A DNA stretch of 64,000 bases from Acidimicrobiales bacterium mtb01. GTDB lineage: Bacteria; Actinomycetota; Acidimicrobiia; Acidimicrobiales; Ilumatobacteraceae. The stretch spans positions 1 through 64,000 of the forward strand of contig NBNI01000002.1 of assembly GCA_004379135.1 (NCBI GenBank), in the 5' to 3' direction. Positions 22,796-32,067 of this stretch are shown here, one piece after another. Each line of letters opens with the position of its first letter. Position 1 is the first letter of the stretch. A program made the translations under genes and the position numbers. The notes below the pieces were generated by a model. The model made no database searches. It saw only the letters and a program-made list of their open reading frames with translations, and had not been told where the DNA came from.

Positions 22796-25700
22796 ATGTC
22801 GGCACCCCTCTCGTACCGAGAACTTGCGAAGGAGCTGGCCGACTCGCGCGACGACGTGTTGCTTACAGCTGCTGCCCTTCAACTGACGCCCGAGAATCAG
22901 ATCAAGTGGGCTCGATTCGTTCGCATGGTCGAACTGGCTCACGTCATCGGGCCGAGCGACGGCGACACCAAGCTGTCCACGAGTCGTCTCCGCCGCATCC
23001 TCACTCACGGTCCGATTGCAGACCCGAGCCAGACCTCTGCTGAAGATCCGTCTGAGGAGACCTTCGTGTCCTGCATCCAGTTCTTCGGAGGGAACTATCG
23101 AGTTCTCAGCGGCGGGGCGACGGGAGCTCACGTAGGCTGCCAGCTTGTCCTCGAAGCCACCCGCTACATGGGCGAGCTCGGTCACGAGAACTTCGAGACG
23201 ACCGTGTTCTTGGAGGCCCAGGCCCTGCTCACTCTGTCCGAGGAGGCGTGCCGCCGGGCAGGCCTAGCGCGGTGGGCAGCGCCAGCAGACACGCCGAGGT
23301 CCGCCCTGTTCGTTCCCGAGGGCAAGGCTCTCGATCAACTCCGAGCGGCGGTGGTGTTCACGCCCGAGGAGTGCCGAGAGCTCATTGGCGCCGACCTCGC
23401 AGCCGTGATCGAAAGTATGACGCTCGACTCACGGGTCGCGCCGCCGGACGATGACCGAGAATCCCCCGTCGACGACCGGCTCTATGGGCTCCCGCTCGGC
23501 CGGACCCGGGATGGCAACGTCGTCCTAGCGTTGCCTGGCGGCGTGACGATGTCCATCGTTCATCGAACTGCCGTGCGCGCATTGGATAAGGGGATTGTGG
23601 GCGATTTCGTCGACTGCCTCCGTCGGGCACAGATCGATGCCCTACATCGAGCCTTCACGTCCATGCGATGGGAACGTGTCGGCACCCCGGACGACCTCGA
23701 AGCACCAACAGGATTTGCCGAGCGCTTCTATCGATTCGATGTCGACAAGCTCGCCCACGTATGCAGCGTCGTCGACACCCTGGACGGATACGAGGCTGGC
23801 AGCCCGTTCGACTTCGCTCCGATGACGGACGTCGTGGAGGAACTGCGGACTCGGCTGCCAGCGGTCAGGGCCGCTTTTCGCGTCTCCCCCGATCGGGGCT
23901 CGGTCTTGCATCTGGTGGCGCTAGCTCCGCTCGGGCGCTCCCACGCGCTGAGGTTCCTTGGCAACGAGATTGACGGCGAATCGGAACTGGTGCTCGCGAA
24001 CCTGGGTGACTTCGTCGTGATCGCCGGCGAAGTCGATGCCGACCCGCTGGGGCTCTGGGCGTTCGCGCGAGCCCAACGACGACTGCACGAGCGAGCTCAC
24101 GTCGTGTCGTTCTCCGTACTCGACGAGTACGCGATCTACAAGGGCCACAGCGACGGCTTCTATCTCGGCGATGACCAGCACCCGACGATGGTGTCGGTGC
24201 AATCCGATACTGGGGCACCACTACGGATCGAGTCTGCCCAGCGCCGCGACGTGCACGCGGTAGTGCTGCCGGACTCCGATCGCGTCGGGCTCGTTGAGCG
24301 GTGGCGCGCGTCGACTGAACAGCCGATCTACCGTCCGCTCAGCGGGAAGCACAACGCCTGTCACCTCGTCGAAGGCAGTGCCCCAGTATGGATCGTGCCG
24401 GTCGAGACCAATGGGCCCGAGCGGCAGCACGCTGAGGACCTGGTGGAGACCGTCGCCTTCTGGATTTGGAGGTGTTCGGACTTCCTGTCAGACCCTCTGC
24501 GCTCGCTGTCCGAGCACGGTGTCCGACCCGTGATCGAGGTACACGCCGCAGTGCCGGATCCGACCGCATCGTCGGATCTCGAACCGCTCAGCGGATGGCT
24601 GGAGGTCGAATCCACGGCGTCAGGAAGGATCGTATGCCGATTCGGTGAGGGCGCTGGAAGCCGCTTTAGTGGCCCAGGAAATGCCGCCGAGCGGATCGTC
24701 GCACGCACAATCGTTGCGGCGCTCTACCGACTTGCGGGACTCATCGAGCCGCCCGCGGACGCGTGGCCGGAGGTCCTTCGCTTCGACTCGCTGGTGAAGA
24801 TGCTGCATGTACTCGGCCCCGACGCGGATCCGATGCTCACGCTCGCTCTCGGCGCTCAACCGCGACTCGTCCGGTCGTCGGCAGTTGAAATGGTGCTCGA
24901 CGACCTGGGCGAGCAGTTGTCCGAAGGAGGCATTGCTGTCGGCGCGGTTGACGCCTCATCGCGCACCAATGTGTTGAATCAGGCTGTCGCGTGGGCGTTC
25001 GGCGAAATGTGGTCATTGCTACAGGCCCAGCATCCTGCCGGTCTGCTCGAGGTGCTGGCCCTCGAAACCGAGTCGATCATCTATGCCGAAGCGCGAGCGA
25101 AACTGCAGGTCCCGTCGCAAGCCGCGTGCTTCGGCGCTGAGTCGGCTGCCGTCGCCCGCAGCAAGACCTACATCACCGGAATGGCGTCAACAGCCATCGC
25201 AAACCGCTTCATCGTCGAGATGGTGACGGCGTCGCCACCAAATGGACGCGAGCGGTTCTCGCTCGAGAACTGCGACCGCCTGATTGCCCTGGCGAACCAG
25301 ATTGTCGAGTTCGGCTTCCTCAGCGACGCGATCCAGTACGGACTATCAGACGTACGCATGGCATTTCTGCCGTCCGGCCGCCTCGGGCTTGACCGAGCCA
25401 ATGCGTTTCAGACCGCACTCTCCAGCTTCGGCGAGATTGCCAAATCGAGCGCAATGGCAAGCGCCTTCTCGGCATACGCAACTCACTGGAGGTCGAACTC
25501 GTCAGGCGGTCGTGACGCGAGAGGCATCGACGCCGCGTACGAAGCCGAGTTCGGCATCTCGGCCACCAGTCTCACCACGTTGATCGGCGATCTGGTGCAA
25601 CAAGCACGCGACGCAGACCACGGCGTCGCGGCCAGAGATCTCGCAGAACTTGAAGCCGCACTGGCGGAAAGCACCGGGCTTACCGATAACGCCGTCGCAG

Positions 25701-26527
25701 CTGGGCTCGGTCTCCTCAGCCTCGAACCCATCGCGGGGTTCGATCCAAATCGGGTCCCCAGAGACTCGTATCCTTGGAAGTTCTCGCGCAACCGGTCGAT
25801 GCTCCGGCGGCCCCTGCTGGTGCACCCAACTACGTCGGGCCGTGAGGTTGTCTGGGGCGCCCGAGCGACCTGGCGCGCCGGGCGCTACCTGCTGCAGCAG
25901 CTGGTTTCCGCCAGATACCCGGCGACTTCAAACCAAATGCGCACGTTCGTCAGCACACTCACCCAGCAAGCCGGGGAGGAGTTCAACGCGAGTGTCGCAA
26001 ACGCGCTTCGAGAGCTCGGCTTCGATGACGTCCGGGAGCGAGTGAAGAAGATCGGCAAACTTCGGCTGCTCCGTACCAACGGACAGGACATGGGCGACGT
26101 CGATGTCCTGGTGATCGACCGGTCACGCCGAGTGCTCGTCGTGGTTGAGGCGAAGGACTTCGAGTTCGCCCGGACCCCACAGGAGCTGGGCAACGAAGTC
26201 GAGAAGTTGATCGGCGAACGCGGTTCAGCGTCGACCCACCACCTGGAACGGGTCGGATTCTTGCGTGACCAACTGCCACGCGTGCTCAAGGAATTGGGCA
26301 TTTCGGACGACCCCGTCGGTTGGGACGTTCAGGGCATGGTCGTCACAAGCTCCGATCTCCTCGGCACGCACTACCTTCGAGCCAGCGGACTGGCTCGCGA
26401 ATTGCGGCTCATCTCGCTTGAGGCATTGCGTGAACGACGTCCAAGCCAACTGGTAACGCCCCTGCATCGCAAGAACCCAGCCAAGGCCGAGAAGCGCCAG
26501 CGAAGGAAGCGGCGCAAACGCCGCTGA
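22796..26527 (+). CDS. Giant protein with C-terminal PD-(D/E)XK nuclease, probable defence effector
   Basis: 1243 residues. The C-terminal 200 residues hold a restriction-endonuclease fold: NASVANALRELGFDDVRERVKKIG helix, GDVDVLVIDRSRRVLVVVEAKDF with Asp1101/Asp1103 and Glu1118-x-Lys1120, then a Lys/Arg tail (KAEKRQRRKRRKRR) likely to bind DNA or RNA. The first 1000 residues are mixed alpha/beta and unassigned; I see no Walker A, helicase motifs or methylase motifs. TATCGT 7 bp before ATG suggests a leaderless transcript. It stands alone on its strand, 122 bp ahead of a TIR gene. Large single-gene nucleases beside TIR proteins are typical of defence islands; activity is inferred. Confidence 0.65.
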   Translation: MSAPLSYRELAKELADSRDDVLLTAAALQLTPENQIKWARFVRMVELAHVIGPSDGDTKLSTSRLRRILTHGPIADPSQTSAEDPSEETFVSCIQFFGGNYRVLSGGATGAHVGCQLVLEATRYMGELGHENFETTVFLEAQALLTLSEEACRRAGLARWAAPADTPRSALFVPEGKALDQLRAAVVFTPEECRELIGADLAAVIESMTLDSRVAPPDDDRESPVDDRLYGLPLGRTRDGNVVLALPGGVTMSIVHRTAVRALDKGIVGDFVDCLRRAQIDALHRAFTSMRWERVGTPDDLEAPTGFAERFYRFDVDKLAHVCSVVDTLDGYEAGSPFDFAPMTDVVEELRTRLPAVRAAFRVSPDRGSVLHLVALAPLGRSHALRFLGNEIDGESELVLANLGDFVVIAGEVDADPLGLWAFARAQRRLHERAHVVSFSVLDEYAIYKGHSDGFYLGDDQHPTMVSVQSDTGAPLRIESAQRRDVHAVVLPDSDRVGLVERWRASTEQPIYRPLSGKHNACHLVEGSAPVWIVPVETNGPERQHAEDLVETVAFWIWRCSDFLSDPLRSLSEHGVRPVIEVHAAVPDPTASSDLEPLSGWLEVESTASGRIVCRFGEGAGSRFSGPGNAAERIVARTIVAALYRLAGLIEPPADAWPEVLRFDSLVKMLHVLGPDADPMLTLALGAQPRLVRSSAVEMVLDDLGEQLSEGGIAVGAVDASSRTNVLNQAVAWAFGEMWSLLQAQHPAGLLEVLALETESIIYAEARAKLQVPSQAACFGAESAAVARSKTYITGMASTAIANRFIVEMVTASPPNGRERFSLENCDRLIALANQIVEFGFLSDAIQYGLSDVRMAFLPSGRLGLDRANAFQTALSSFGEIAKSSAMASAFSAYATHWRSNSSGGRDARGIDAAYEAEFGISATSLTTLIGDLVQQARDADHGVAARDLAELEAALAESTGLTDNAVAAGLGLLSLEPIAGFDPNRVPRDSYPWKFSRNRSMLRRPLLVHPTTSGREVVWGARATWRAGRYLLQQLVSARYPATSNQMRTFVSTLTQQAGEEFNASVANALRELGFDDVRERVKKIGKLRLLRTNGQDMGDVDVLVIDRSRRVLVVVEAKDFEFARTPQELGNEVEKLIGERGSASTHHLERVGFLRDQLPRVLKELGISDDPVGWDVQGMVVTSSDLLGTHYLRASGLARELRLISLEALRERRPSQLVTPLHRKNPAKAEKRQRRKRRKRR

Positions 26528-26649
26528 CACCGGCGGGCCGTCGGTCCGGTCTGATGAGCAGGTCGACGGCAGTGAGGTTCATCGATTCGGGACGCCTTAT
26601 GCGGGCCCGATCCCCTTTGGATGTCCGGTGTCGCGACTACCGTTCCCGT

Positions 26650-27348
26650 ATGGCTGGCTGCACTGCACCTCGCGAGGGCCACCGCACAGCAAGCGGCCGG
26701 GCAAACTGCCCAGTCTGCGGCGGCCGGGGCACCCGGTCGTCCTACTCGTCGTACTCGTCGCGTCCGACCTATGGCAGCAGCGCCCGAGGCTCCAGCTACA
26801 GCGGCTCGTCTAGCACCGGTGGCTCACGGAGAACTCGGACCGGTGCGACGGTTTCCTACACTCCCGCCGAGTGGCGCACCGTTGAGCCATGGACCCGGAA
26901 GGCCAGTGAGCAAGCTGCGGCGCACCCGGAACGTCGTGACCTCTTCCTCTGCCATGCCTGGGCCGACCGGGAGGGCAGCGCCAAGGACCTATGTGGACGT
27001 CTGAAGGCGTACGGCGCGTCCGTGTGGTTCAGCGAAGAAGACCTGCCCCTCGGCGCGCTCATGATTCGGGAAATCGACAAGGGGCTCCGCAACTCCCGCG
27101 TCGGGATCGTGCTGGTAACCCCCGCGCTGCTGGCCAGCATCGAGGCTGAAGGCGTGGCGGAGAAGGAACTTGCAGTACTGCTGTCTAGCCGTCGCGTGAT
27201 TCCTGTTCTGCACGGCGTTACGTTCGAAGAACTCAACGACGTCAGCCCCATGCTGGCGTCGCACGCTGGATTGAGCACCAAAGATTCGACGCTCGACGGT
27301 GTCGCAGCCAAGGTTGCCGCTGCCGCAGCCGCGCTTCCCGCCGCATAG
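26650..27348 (+). CDS. TIR-domain protein with Cys-rich head
   Basis: 232 residues from ATG26650; ATG26554 would add 32 residues. The head reads MAGCTAPREGHRTASGRANCPVCGGRG with a CPVC knuckle, then a Ser/Tyr/Gly low-complexity linker. The TIR domain follows: DLFLCHAWADREGSAKDLC, GASVWFSEEDLPLGALMIREIDKGLRNSR, VGIVLVTPALL, and VAEKELAVLL carrying the Glu expected for NADase activity. Bacterial TIR proteins deplete NAD or make signalling nucleotides during phage infection (family knowledge). No SLOG or Thoeris partner is adjacent; the large nuclease gene is 122 bp upstream in the same orientation and may be its partner. Confidence 0.8.
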   Translation: MAGCTAPREGHRTASGRANCPVCGGRGTRSSYSSYSSRPTYGSSARGSSYSGSSSTGGSRRTRTGATVSYTPAEWRTVEPWTRKASEQAAAHPERRDLFLCHAWADREGSAKDLCGRLKAYGASVWFSEEDLPLGALMIREIDKGLRNSRVGIVLVTPALLASIEAEGVAEKELAVLLSSRRVIPVLHGVTFEELNDVSPMLASHAGLSTKDSTLDGVAAKVAAAAAALPAA

Positions 27349-27613
27349 CCACAGGCTCGCTCGAGGCGGGCCGCCGCCGCGTACCGATCGATTTGTCTGC
27401 ACTGCCCCCTACCGCCGGGTCGGCGCCGGTCCGACGAAACTGTGGAAGCCGAGCGACTCGCTCTGCGTAGTCGATCTTCAGACTTCGCGCGAGCGTGGAC
27501 CCATCTTCGGCAGTCGCTTGAACGTCGACGACACAAGGGCGCTACGAAGTCGCGCCATCAAAGGATGTGAAGCCCACTGGGTCTGGTGGAGACTCGGTGG
27601 TTGTGTTTCCTGG

Positions 27614-27826
27614 TCAGTTGCTGCTGACGAGTTGAGCGTAGTGGGTGGCCTCGAACTCGGCGGGTGGGACGTCGCCGAGCGCGCTGTGGAGCCGCCGGTT
27701 GTTGAACTAGTCGACCCAGCCGAGTGTCGCGAGTTCGACGTCTTCGACGCTCCGCCAGGGTGCCTGCGGGCGGATCAGTTCGGTCTTGAACATGCCGTTC
27801 ACCGTCTCCGCGAGCGCGTTGATCAC
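27614..27826 (-). pseudogene. IS3-family transposase C-terminal fragment with internal stop
   Basis: Minus-strand reading NALAETVNGMFKTELIRPQ, PWRSVEDVELATLGWVD, then TAG, then FNNRRLHSALGDVPPAEFEATHYAQ matches the integrase-core end of IS3-type OrfB. The usual WVDWFNNRRLH has its second Trp codon changed to TAG. The fragment begins abruptly at 27826, so N-terminal parts are lost. The 265 bases before it (27349-27613) contain no gene; an IS end is likely near 27580. Confidence 0.85.
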
Positions 27827-27869
27827 CTATATCCTCAAGTCATGACCACTTCGTCCCCTCGGGGGCGTC

Positions 27870-27885
27870 GTGGGACAGGTCCCAC
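27870..27885. repeat. 16-bp palindrome GTGGGACAGGTCCCAC
   Basis: Perfect 7-bp arms around AG, between the IS3 fragment and the start of the direct repeat at 27899. Its proximity to a rearrangement boundary suggests an element end or regulator site. Confidence 0.45.
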
Positions 27886-27898
27886 AGACAGGGCAGCA

Positions 27899-28021
27899 AG
27901 TCCCCCCTCGCCCACTGAGTTTCTGGTGACCAGAAGTCACCGGATAGGTGACGAAGTCCCACCAGATTCTCGGGACGTCAGAGGCCGAGCCGAGCGAATT
28001 GATCGTCGGGAGTCTCGATCT
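27899..28021. repeat. 123-bp direct repeat, copy A
   Basis: Matches 30410-30532 with two mismatches (27975 and 28013). It includes two consecutive hairpins (27921-27935, arms TTCTGGT/ACCAGAA; 27936-27952, arms GTCACC/GGTGAC) and the last codons of a sulfatase-like frame. See copy B and the junction at 28056. Confidence 0.9.
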
Positions 28022-28084
28022 CGCGCATCACCGAGCGGAGAACCTCCTCCATCTGCCCCGAGACAGAAGTGGGGGCCGCCCGCC
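27978..28084 (-). pseudogene. Sulfatase C-terminal remnant fused to a P450 heme-motif fragment
   Basis: On the minus strand 28055-27978 encodes QMEEVLRSVMREIETPDDQFARLGL, close to the end of the intact sulfatase (RMEEILRTVLRQIEAPDDQFARLGL). It is joined at 28056-28084 to a 29-bp exact inverted copy of 30163-30191, the P450 heme-loop coding sequence (GGPHFCLG). The bases CCCCGAGA at the joint occur in both parents, so the joint looks like a microhomology-mediated recombination product. Confidence 0.8.
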
Positions 28085-28102
28085 GTTCGAGCCGGCTCAC
28101 CG

Positions 28103-29014
28103 TCACGGCAGTCGGCGACCGGAGCTGAGAGTTGCGGGTGGGATGGAGTCGGGTGTGTGCGATCGGTGGCGGCCGCGGAAGGCGGCGGGGGTGCAGCCGT
28201 ACCTCTCTCGAAAGCGCGCCACGAGATGTCGTTCGTCCGTGAAGCCGAGGTCGGCGGCGATGGTGCGCACGCTCGCGCTGGTTTGGAGCAGTCGGTCGGC
28301 TGCTGCGGCCAGACGTTGGTCGAGTCGATAGCGCGCGGGTGACACACCGGTCTCGCGGCGGAACGCTCGGCGCCAGGTCTCGTAGGGCATGCCCACGGCG
28401 GTCGCCGCGTCGGTCGGAGCGAACGCGGTGCCGAGCTGCGAGCCGAGGAGATCCGTCGACCGCTGCAACCACCCGGTGTGCTGTTCGCCGGGGCGGCCGG
28501 GCGTAACGGGTTGGCCGGATTGGTCGGGTCGCTCGCCGAAGATCTCGGCGAGGAGTGCCAGCACCATCGATGCCTCGGCATCGCGAGCGGCACCGGTCGT
28601 GGGTGCGGGCCGGGTGATGAAGTGGTCGAACCGGGCTGCCCAGACGGCGATGTCGTCGAGATGGCGGACGGGGTGGGCGACGTCCAGCAGACCCTGCTCG
28701 GCGGCGGTGCGGAACAGGGGACCCGTCGCCACCACGAACCGTTCGTCCCAACCGGTCTCGTCTGCGCCGTACCAGTGCCGATGGCCGGGTACGACGAGCA
28801 CGGCACTGCCGGGCCCGAGGGGCACGTCGTGGTGGTCGTCGATGTAGCGACCGGTCCCGGCGGTGATGAAAGTGCAGCCGAACAGCGTGAAGCGCACGTC
28901 GACACCCCGCCGCGGGCCGTGGCTGGCCGTCGCTCGACCAGCGAGAACGAGCCGCCCCAACCGACCCCGTGGGCCGCGGCGCTCGACGATGAGAGCGGAT
29001 GGGCCCACGACCAT
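28103..29014 (-). CDS. AraC-family transcriptional regulator
   Basis: 303 residues. The C-terminal 100 residues contain the two helix-turn-helix motifs of AraC/XylS regulators (LAAAADRLLQTSASVRTIAADLGFTDERHLVARFRERYGCTPAAFRG). The N-terminal domain is cupin-like (RFTLFGCTFITAGTGRYIDD, GPGSAVLVVPGHRHWYG), the usual ligand-binding fold. It is divergent from the P450 gene with 63 bp between starts, which suggests it controls that gene. The C-terminal tail runs close to the rearrangement junction at 28084 but the domain itself is intact. Confidence 0.88.
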   Translation of the reverse strand: MVVGPSALIVERRGPRGRLGRLVLAGRATASHGPRRGVDVRFTLFGCTFITAGTGRYIDDHHDVPLGPGSAVLVVPGHRHWYGADETGWDERFVVATGPLFRTAAEQGLLDVAHPVRHLDDIAVWAARFDHFITRPAPTTGAARDAEASMVLALLAEIFGERPDQSGQPVTPGRPGEQHTGWLQRSTDLLGSQLGTAFAPTDAATAVGMPYETWRRAFRRETGVSPARYRLDQRLAAAADRLLQTSASVRTIAADLGFTDERHLVARFRERYGCTPAAFRGRHRSHTPDSIPPATLSSGRRLP

Positions 29015-29077
29015 TTTCTACCACTCAAACCAAGATCTACCTTGTCCGCTCCGTTGCGCTCGGCTGTAGTTCGCCCG

Positions 29078-30337
29078 ATGGCTCCCGAATCGCACGAACC
29101 GATCGACCTCGATGCCGAGCATCTCGCCGACTCGGCGTTCTGGTCGGCGTCTGCAGAGCACCGTGAGCTCGTGTTCGCAGAGCTGCGTCGCCACGACCCT
29201 GTGCGCTGGTATCCGCCTCGCCAGAGCGGGTTCAGCCGGGCATGCACCGAGTTCTGGGCGCTCACCCGCTATGACGACATCTGGCACGCCAGCCGCAACC
29301 CTGCCGGGTTCTGCTCGAGTGTGACGATCGACATCGAGGTGATGCCCGACGAGTTGGGCGAGTTCTATCCGTCGATGATCAACCTCGATGCGCCCGAGCA
29401 CTCCCGTCTGCGCCGGCTGGTCGCGAGCGGGTTCACGCCGAAGGAGATCGCCGCCCAGGACCCCCATCTGCGCCAGATCGCGGCGGAGATCATCGACGAT
29501 GTGCTCGATCGTTTCGGGGACGGGAGTGAGTTCGACCTCGTGTCCGAGGTCGCGGCTCGGCTACCGCTGCGGGCAATCTGCGGCATGCTCGGTGTTCCCG
29601 AGTCGGACCACGGGCTGATGCTCGAATGGACGAACCTGGCGGTGTCGCCCGACGACGCGACGGTGGGTGTGGAGGGAGCGGCCCGCGGGTTGCGCCAGAT
29701 CGCCGACTACGCGCTCGATCTGGGGCGGCAACGACTGGCGCGGCCGGCCGACGATGTGACCACGGTGCTGATGCACGCCGAGGTCGACGGTGAGCGGTTG
29801 ACGACGAAGGACTACGCCAACTTCTTCATCCTGCTGATCTCTGCGGGGAACGAGACGACCCGCAATGCGATCACGCACGGCCTGCGGCTGCTGACGACTC
29901 ATCCCGATCAACGACAGATCTGGTTTGACGACTTCGAGCGTCACGCCGCGACTGCGGTGGAGGAGATCGTGCGGTGCGAGCCGCTGATCTCGAACATGTG
30001 CCGGGTGCTCACCCAGGATGTGGAACTGCACGGGGTGACCCTGCACGCAGGCGAGAAGGTCGCCCTGTGGTATCCGTCGGCGAACCGTGACGAGACCGTG
30101 TTCAGCGATCCTGGGCGCTTCGATGTCCGTCGGCCTGTGCATCCCCAGCAGGTCGGCTATGGGGCGGGCGGCCCCCACTTCTGTCTCGGGGCCAACCTCG
30201 CGCGGCGGGAGATGGTCGTGATGTTCGACGAGATCCGACGCCGCACCCCGAACCTCGCGATCACAGGCGAACCCGATCGGGTGCTGTCCATGGCCCTCAA
30301 CTCAGTCCGCCGTGTGAGTGCCAGCGTCGCACCATGA
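29078..30337 (+). CDS. Cytochrome P450
   Basis: 419 residues from ATG29078; the longer frame upstream overlaps the divergent regulator. Class I bacterial P450: I-helix LISAGNETTRNA, ExxR in EEIVRCEP, and heme loop GYGAGGPHFCLGANLARRE with Cys369 as heme ligand. SMINLDAPEHSRLRRLVASGFTP is typical of the CYP107/125/142/124 side of actinobacterial P450s, many of which oxidise steroids or terpenoids; the substrate here is unknown. It would need ferredoxin and reductase partners, not seen nearby. A 29-bp copy of its heme-loop code lies inverted at 28056. Confidence 0.93.
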   Translation: MAPESHEPIDLDAEHLADSAFWSASAEHRELVFAELRRHDPVRWYPPRQSGFSRACTEFWALTRYDDIWHASRNPAGFCSSVTIDIEVMPDELGEFYPSMINLDAPEHSRLRRLVASGFTPKEIAAQDPHLRQIAAEIIDDVLDRFGDGSEFDLVSEVAARLPLRAICGMLGVPESDHGLMLEWTNLAVSPDDATVGVEGAARGLRQIADYALDLGRQRLARPADDVTTVLMHAEVDGERLTTKDYANFFILLISAGNETTRNAITHGLRLLTTHPDQRQIWFDDFERHAATAVEEIVRCEPLISNMCRVLTQDVELHGVTLHAGEKVALWYPSANRDETVFSDPGRFDVRRPVHPQQVGYGAGGPHFCLGANLARREMVVMFDEIRRRTPNLAITGEPDRVLSMALNSVRRVSASVAP

Positions 30338-30409
30338 GGTCGGTGCGAGGCGCGGGACTGCGCGGCATGGTGCCGCCCATGACCACTGAACCCCATCGCG
30401 AGTCCTCAC

Positions 30410-30532
30410 AGTCCCCCCTCGCCCACTGAGTTTCTGGTGACCAGAAGTCACCGGATAGGTGACGAAGTCCCACCAGATTCTCGGGCCGTCAGAGGCCGAG
30501 CCGAGCGAATTGATCGTCGGGAGCCTCGATCT
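30410..30532. repeat. 123-bp direct repeat, copy B, with two hairpins
   Basis: Partner of 27899-28021. It spans the P450-sulfatase convergent gap and the last 44 bases of the sulfatase gene. Hairpins TTCTGGT-G-ACCAGAA (30432-30446) and GTCACC-GGATA-GGTGAC (30447-30463) lie back to back and probably act as a bidirectional terminator for the two convergent genes. Confidence 0.9.
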
Positions 30533-32012
30533 GTCTGAGCACGGTGCGAAGGATCTCCTCCATCCGCCCCGAGAGGTCGGTGTTCGACAGATCGCGATCT
30601 TCGCCGGGATCGTCGACCACGTCGAAGAGAAGGTCGCGCGCGACTCCCGTATTGGTCTGCGCCCAGAAGGGCACGGCGTCCCCGGGTCCGAAGGGCTGGC
30701 GGATCACCGGAACCGACGACCCGGGCATGTAGTCGAGAGTCGCGCGTTGATCGGGCTTCGGAAGTCGGATGTCGGGCCTCGCGTGAATCGGCATGGTCGA
30801 CCAGCGGTTCGACCACATCGAGAGCGGCCGATTGTCGTTGCGGGGCGCCCGTACGTACTTGAACTCGTCGTGGACGATCTGCACCGTGCGTCCCCACACA
30901 CCGGTCAGGACGTGCTCGCGAATCGATGCCGCCGTTCCGCCGATCAGAGGAACCAGCGAGTGCCCGTGGGTGCGATGCTCCACCGTCACGTCGAAGATGT
31001 CGCAGAGGGTGGCGAAGACGTCGACCGTGGTGGTGAGCGCCGAGTTCGTACCGGCGGCGACGCCGGGCCAGGCCACCATCAACGGGATGTGGCCGAGCGG
31101 TTCGTACACCGGGACCCCCGGTTTCCCGAACACGTCCTTCTCGCCGAGGTAGTGGCCGTGGTCGGTGCACACGATCACGGCGGTGTCGTCCCGCAGGCCG
31201 CGGCGGTCGATCGCGTCGAGCAGTCGACCGAATTGGTGATCGATGAACGACAACTTGGCCCCGTAGTTGGCGCGAATGTGACGAGCCGTGCGTTCGTCGA
31301 GCCTTCCTGATGCCACCGCATCGGCCAAATACGGAGGCCAGATCACTTTCGGCCCCTCCCATTCGGGGTCGTACATCGACATCCACGGTTCGGGTACGTC
31401 GAACGGCTCGTGCGGATCGAACTCGTCGACGAACAACATGAACCGATGATCGGACGGGGCTTGATGTTCGATCCAGTGGGCCGCCTGTGTCATCGTGCGC
31501 GCACCCGGGAAATCGTCGTCGCTCTTGAACCACGTGCGCGACGTGTCGTAGTGACGAGCCACCCAGGATTCGTTCGCCGGAACCGCCGGTGCTCCGATCC
31601 AGGAAGGATCGGGTGCGGTGCGCCATGGATCGTCCTCGTGCCCGCGCACGTACTCCCACGCGGTGAAATCGGTGTGGTAGTTCTCGCCGCCGGTCTCGAA
31701 CAGATGCGGATGATCCGACACCAGCATCGTGGTGACGCCCGCTCGCTGGAGATGCCGTGTGATCGGGTCCTCCCACAACTCGATCGAACCCCAGGGCCGC
31801 CAGAGGAAGTCCCACGATCCGCACAGGATGTCGTGACGGGCCGGCATGCACGGCAGCGAGCCGGTGTAGTGCCGATCGAACTTCATCGATCGTCGCGCGA
31901 AGCGGTCGAGATTCGGCGTGTCGAACTCGGTGCCCCCGTAGGCGCCGATCATGTGCCGATTCAGACTGTCGAGGAGAACGACGACGACGTTTCGAGGCAC
32001 GGCATGCCTCAT
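30489..32012 (-). CDS. Type I sulfatase
   Basis: 507 residues. N-terminal VVVVLLDSLNRHMIGAYGG gives the metal-binding Asp of the alkaline-phosphatase superfamily; LPCMPARHDIL contains the C-x-P-x-R formylglycine motif with Cys55; DEFDPHEPF and VIVCTDHGHYLGEKDVFGKPG supply further metal and substrate residues. So a formylglycine-dependent arylsulfatase-type hydrolase. No signal peptide is seen, suggesting a cytoplasmic location. A -10-like CATAAT lies about 25 bp before ATG32012. The formylglycine-generating enzyme is not in the window. A remnant of a second sulfatase gene end lies at 27978. Confidence 0.92.
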   Translation of the reverse strand: MRHAVPRNVVVVLLDSLNRHMIGAYGGTEFDTPNLDRFARRSMKFDRHYTGSLPCMPARHDILCGSWDFLWRPWGSIELWEDPITRHLQRAGVTTMLVSDHPHLFETGGENYHTDFTAWEYVRGHEDDPWRTAPDPSWIGAPAVPANESWVARHYDTSRTWFKSDDDFPGARTMTQAAHWIEHQAPSDHRFMLFVDEFDPHEPFDVPEPWMSMYDPEWEGPKVIWPPYLADAVASGRLDERTARHIRANYGAKLSFIDHQFGRLLDAIDRRGLRDDTAVIVCTDHGHYLGEKDVFGKPGVPVYEPLGHIPLMVAWPGVAAGTNSALTTTVDVFATLCDIFDVTVEHRTHGHSLVPLIGGTAASIREHVLTGVWGRTVQIVHDEFKYVRAPRNDNRPLSMWSNRWSTMPIHARPDIRLPKPDQRATLDYMPGSSVPVIRQPFGPGDAVPFWAQTNTGVARDLLFDVVDDPGEDRDLSNTDLSGRMEEILRTVLRQIEAPDDQFARLGL

Positions 32013-32067
32013 GCGCCACCAATCACCTCGTCATTATGACCCGGTCAGGCTTCAGGAATCGCGCTTG

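Noticed and set aside
27899-28021. CRISPR-like or transposon terminal repeat
   Set aside because: Only two copies, 2.5 kb apart, containing coding sequence of a sulfatase end; better explained by duplication.
27937-29265. 442-residue minus-strand frame containing GGPHFCLGA
   Set aside because: Most of it is a shadow of the AraC gene; only the 29-bp P450-derived segment is meaningful and is listed as a junction.
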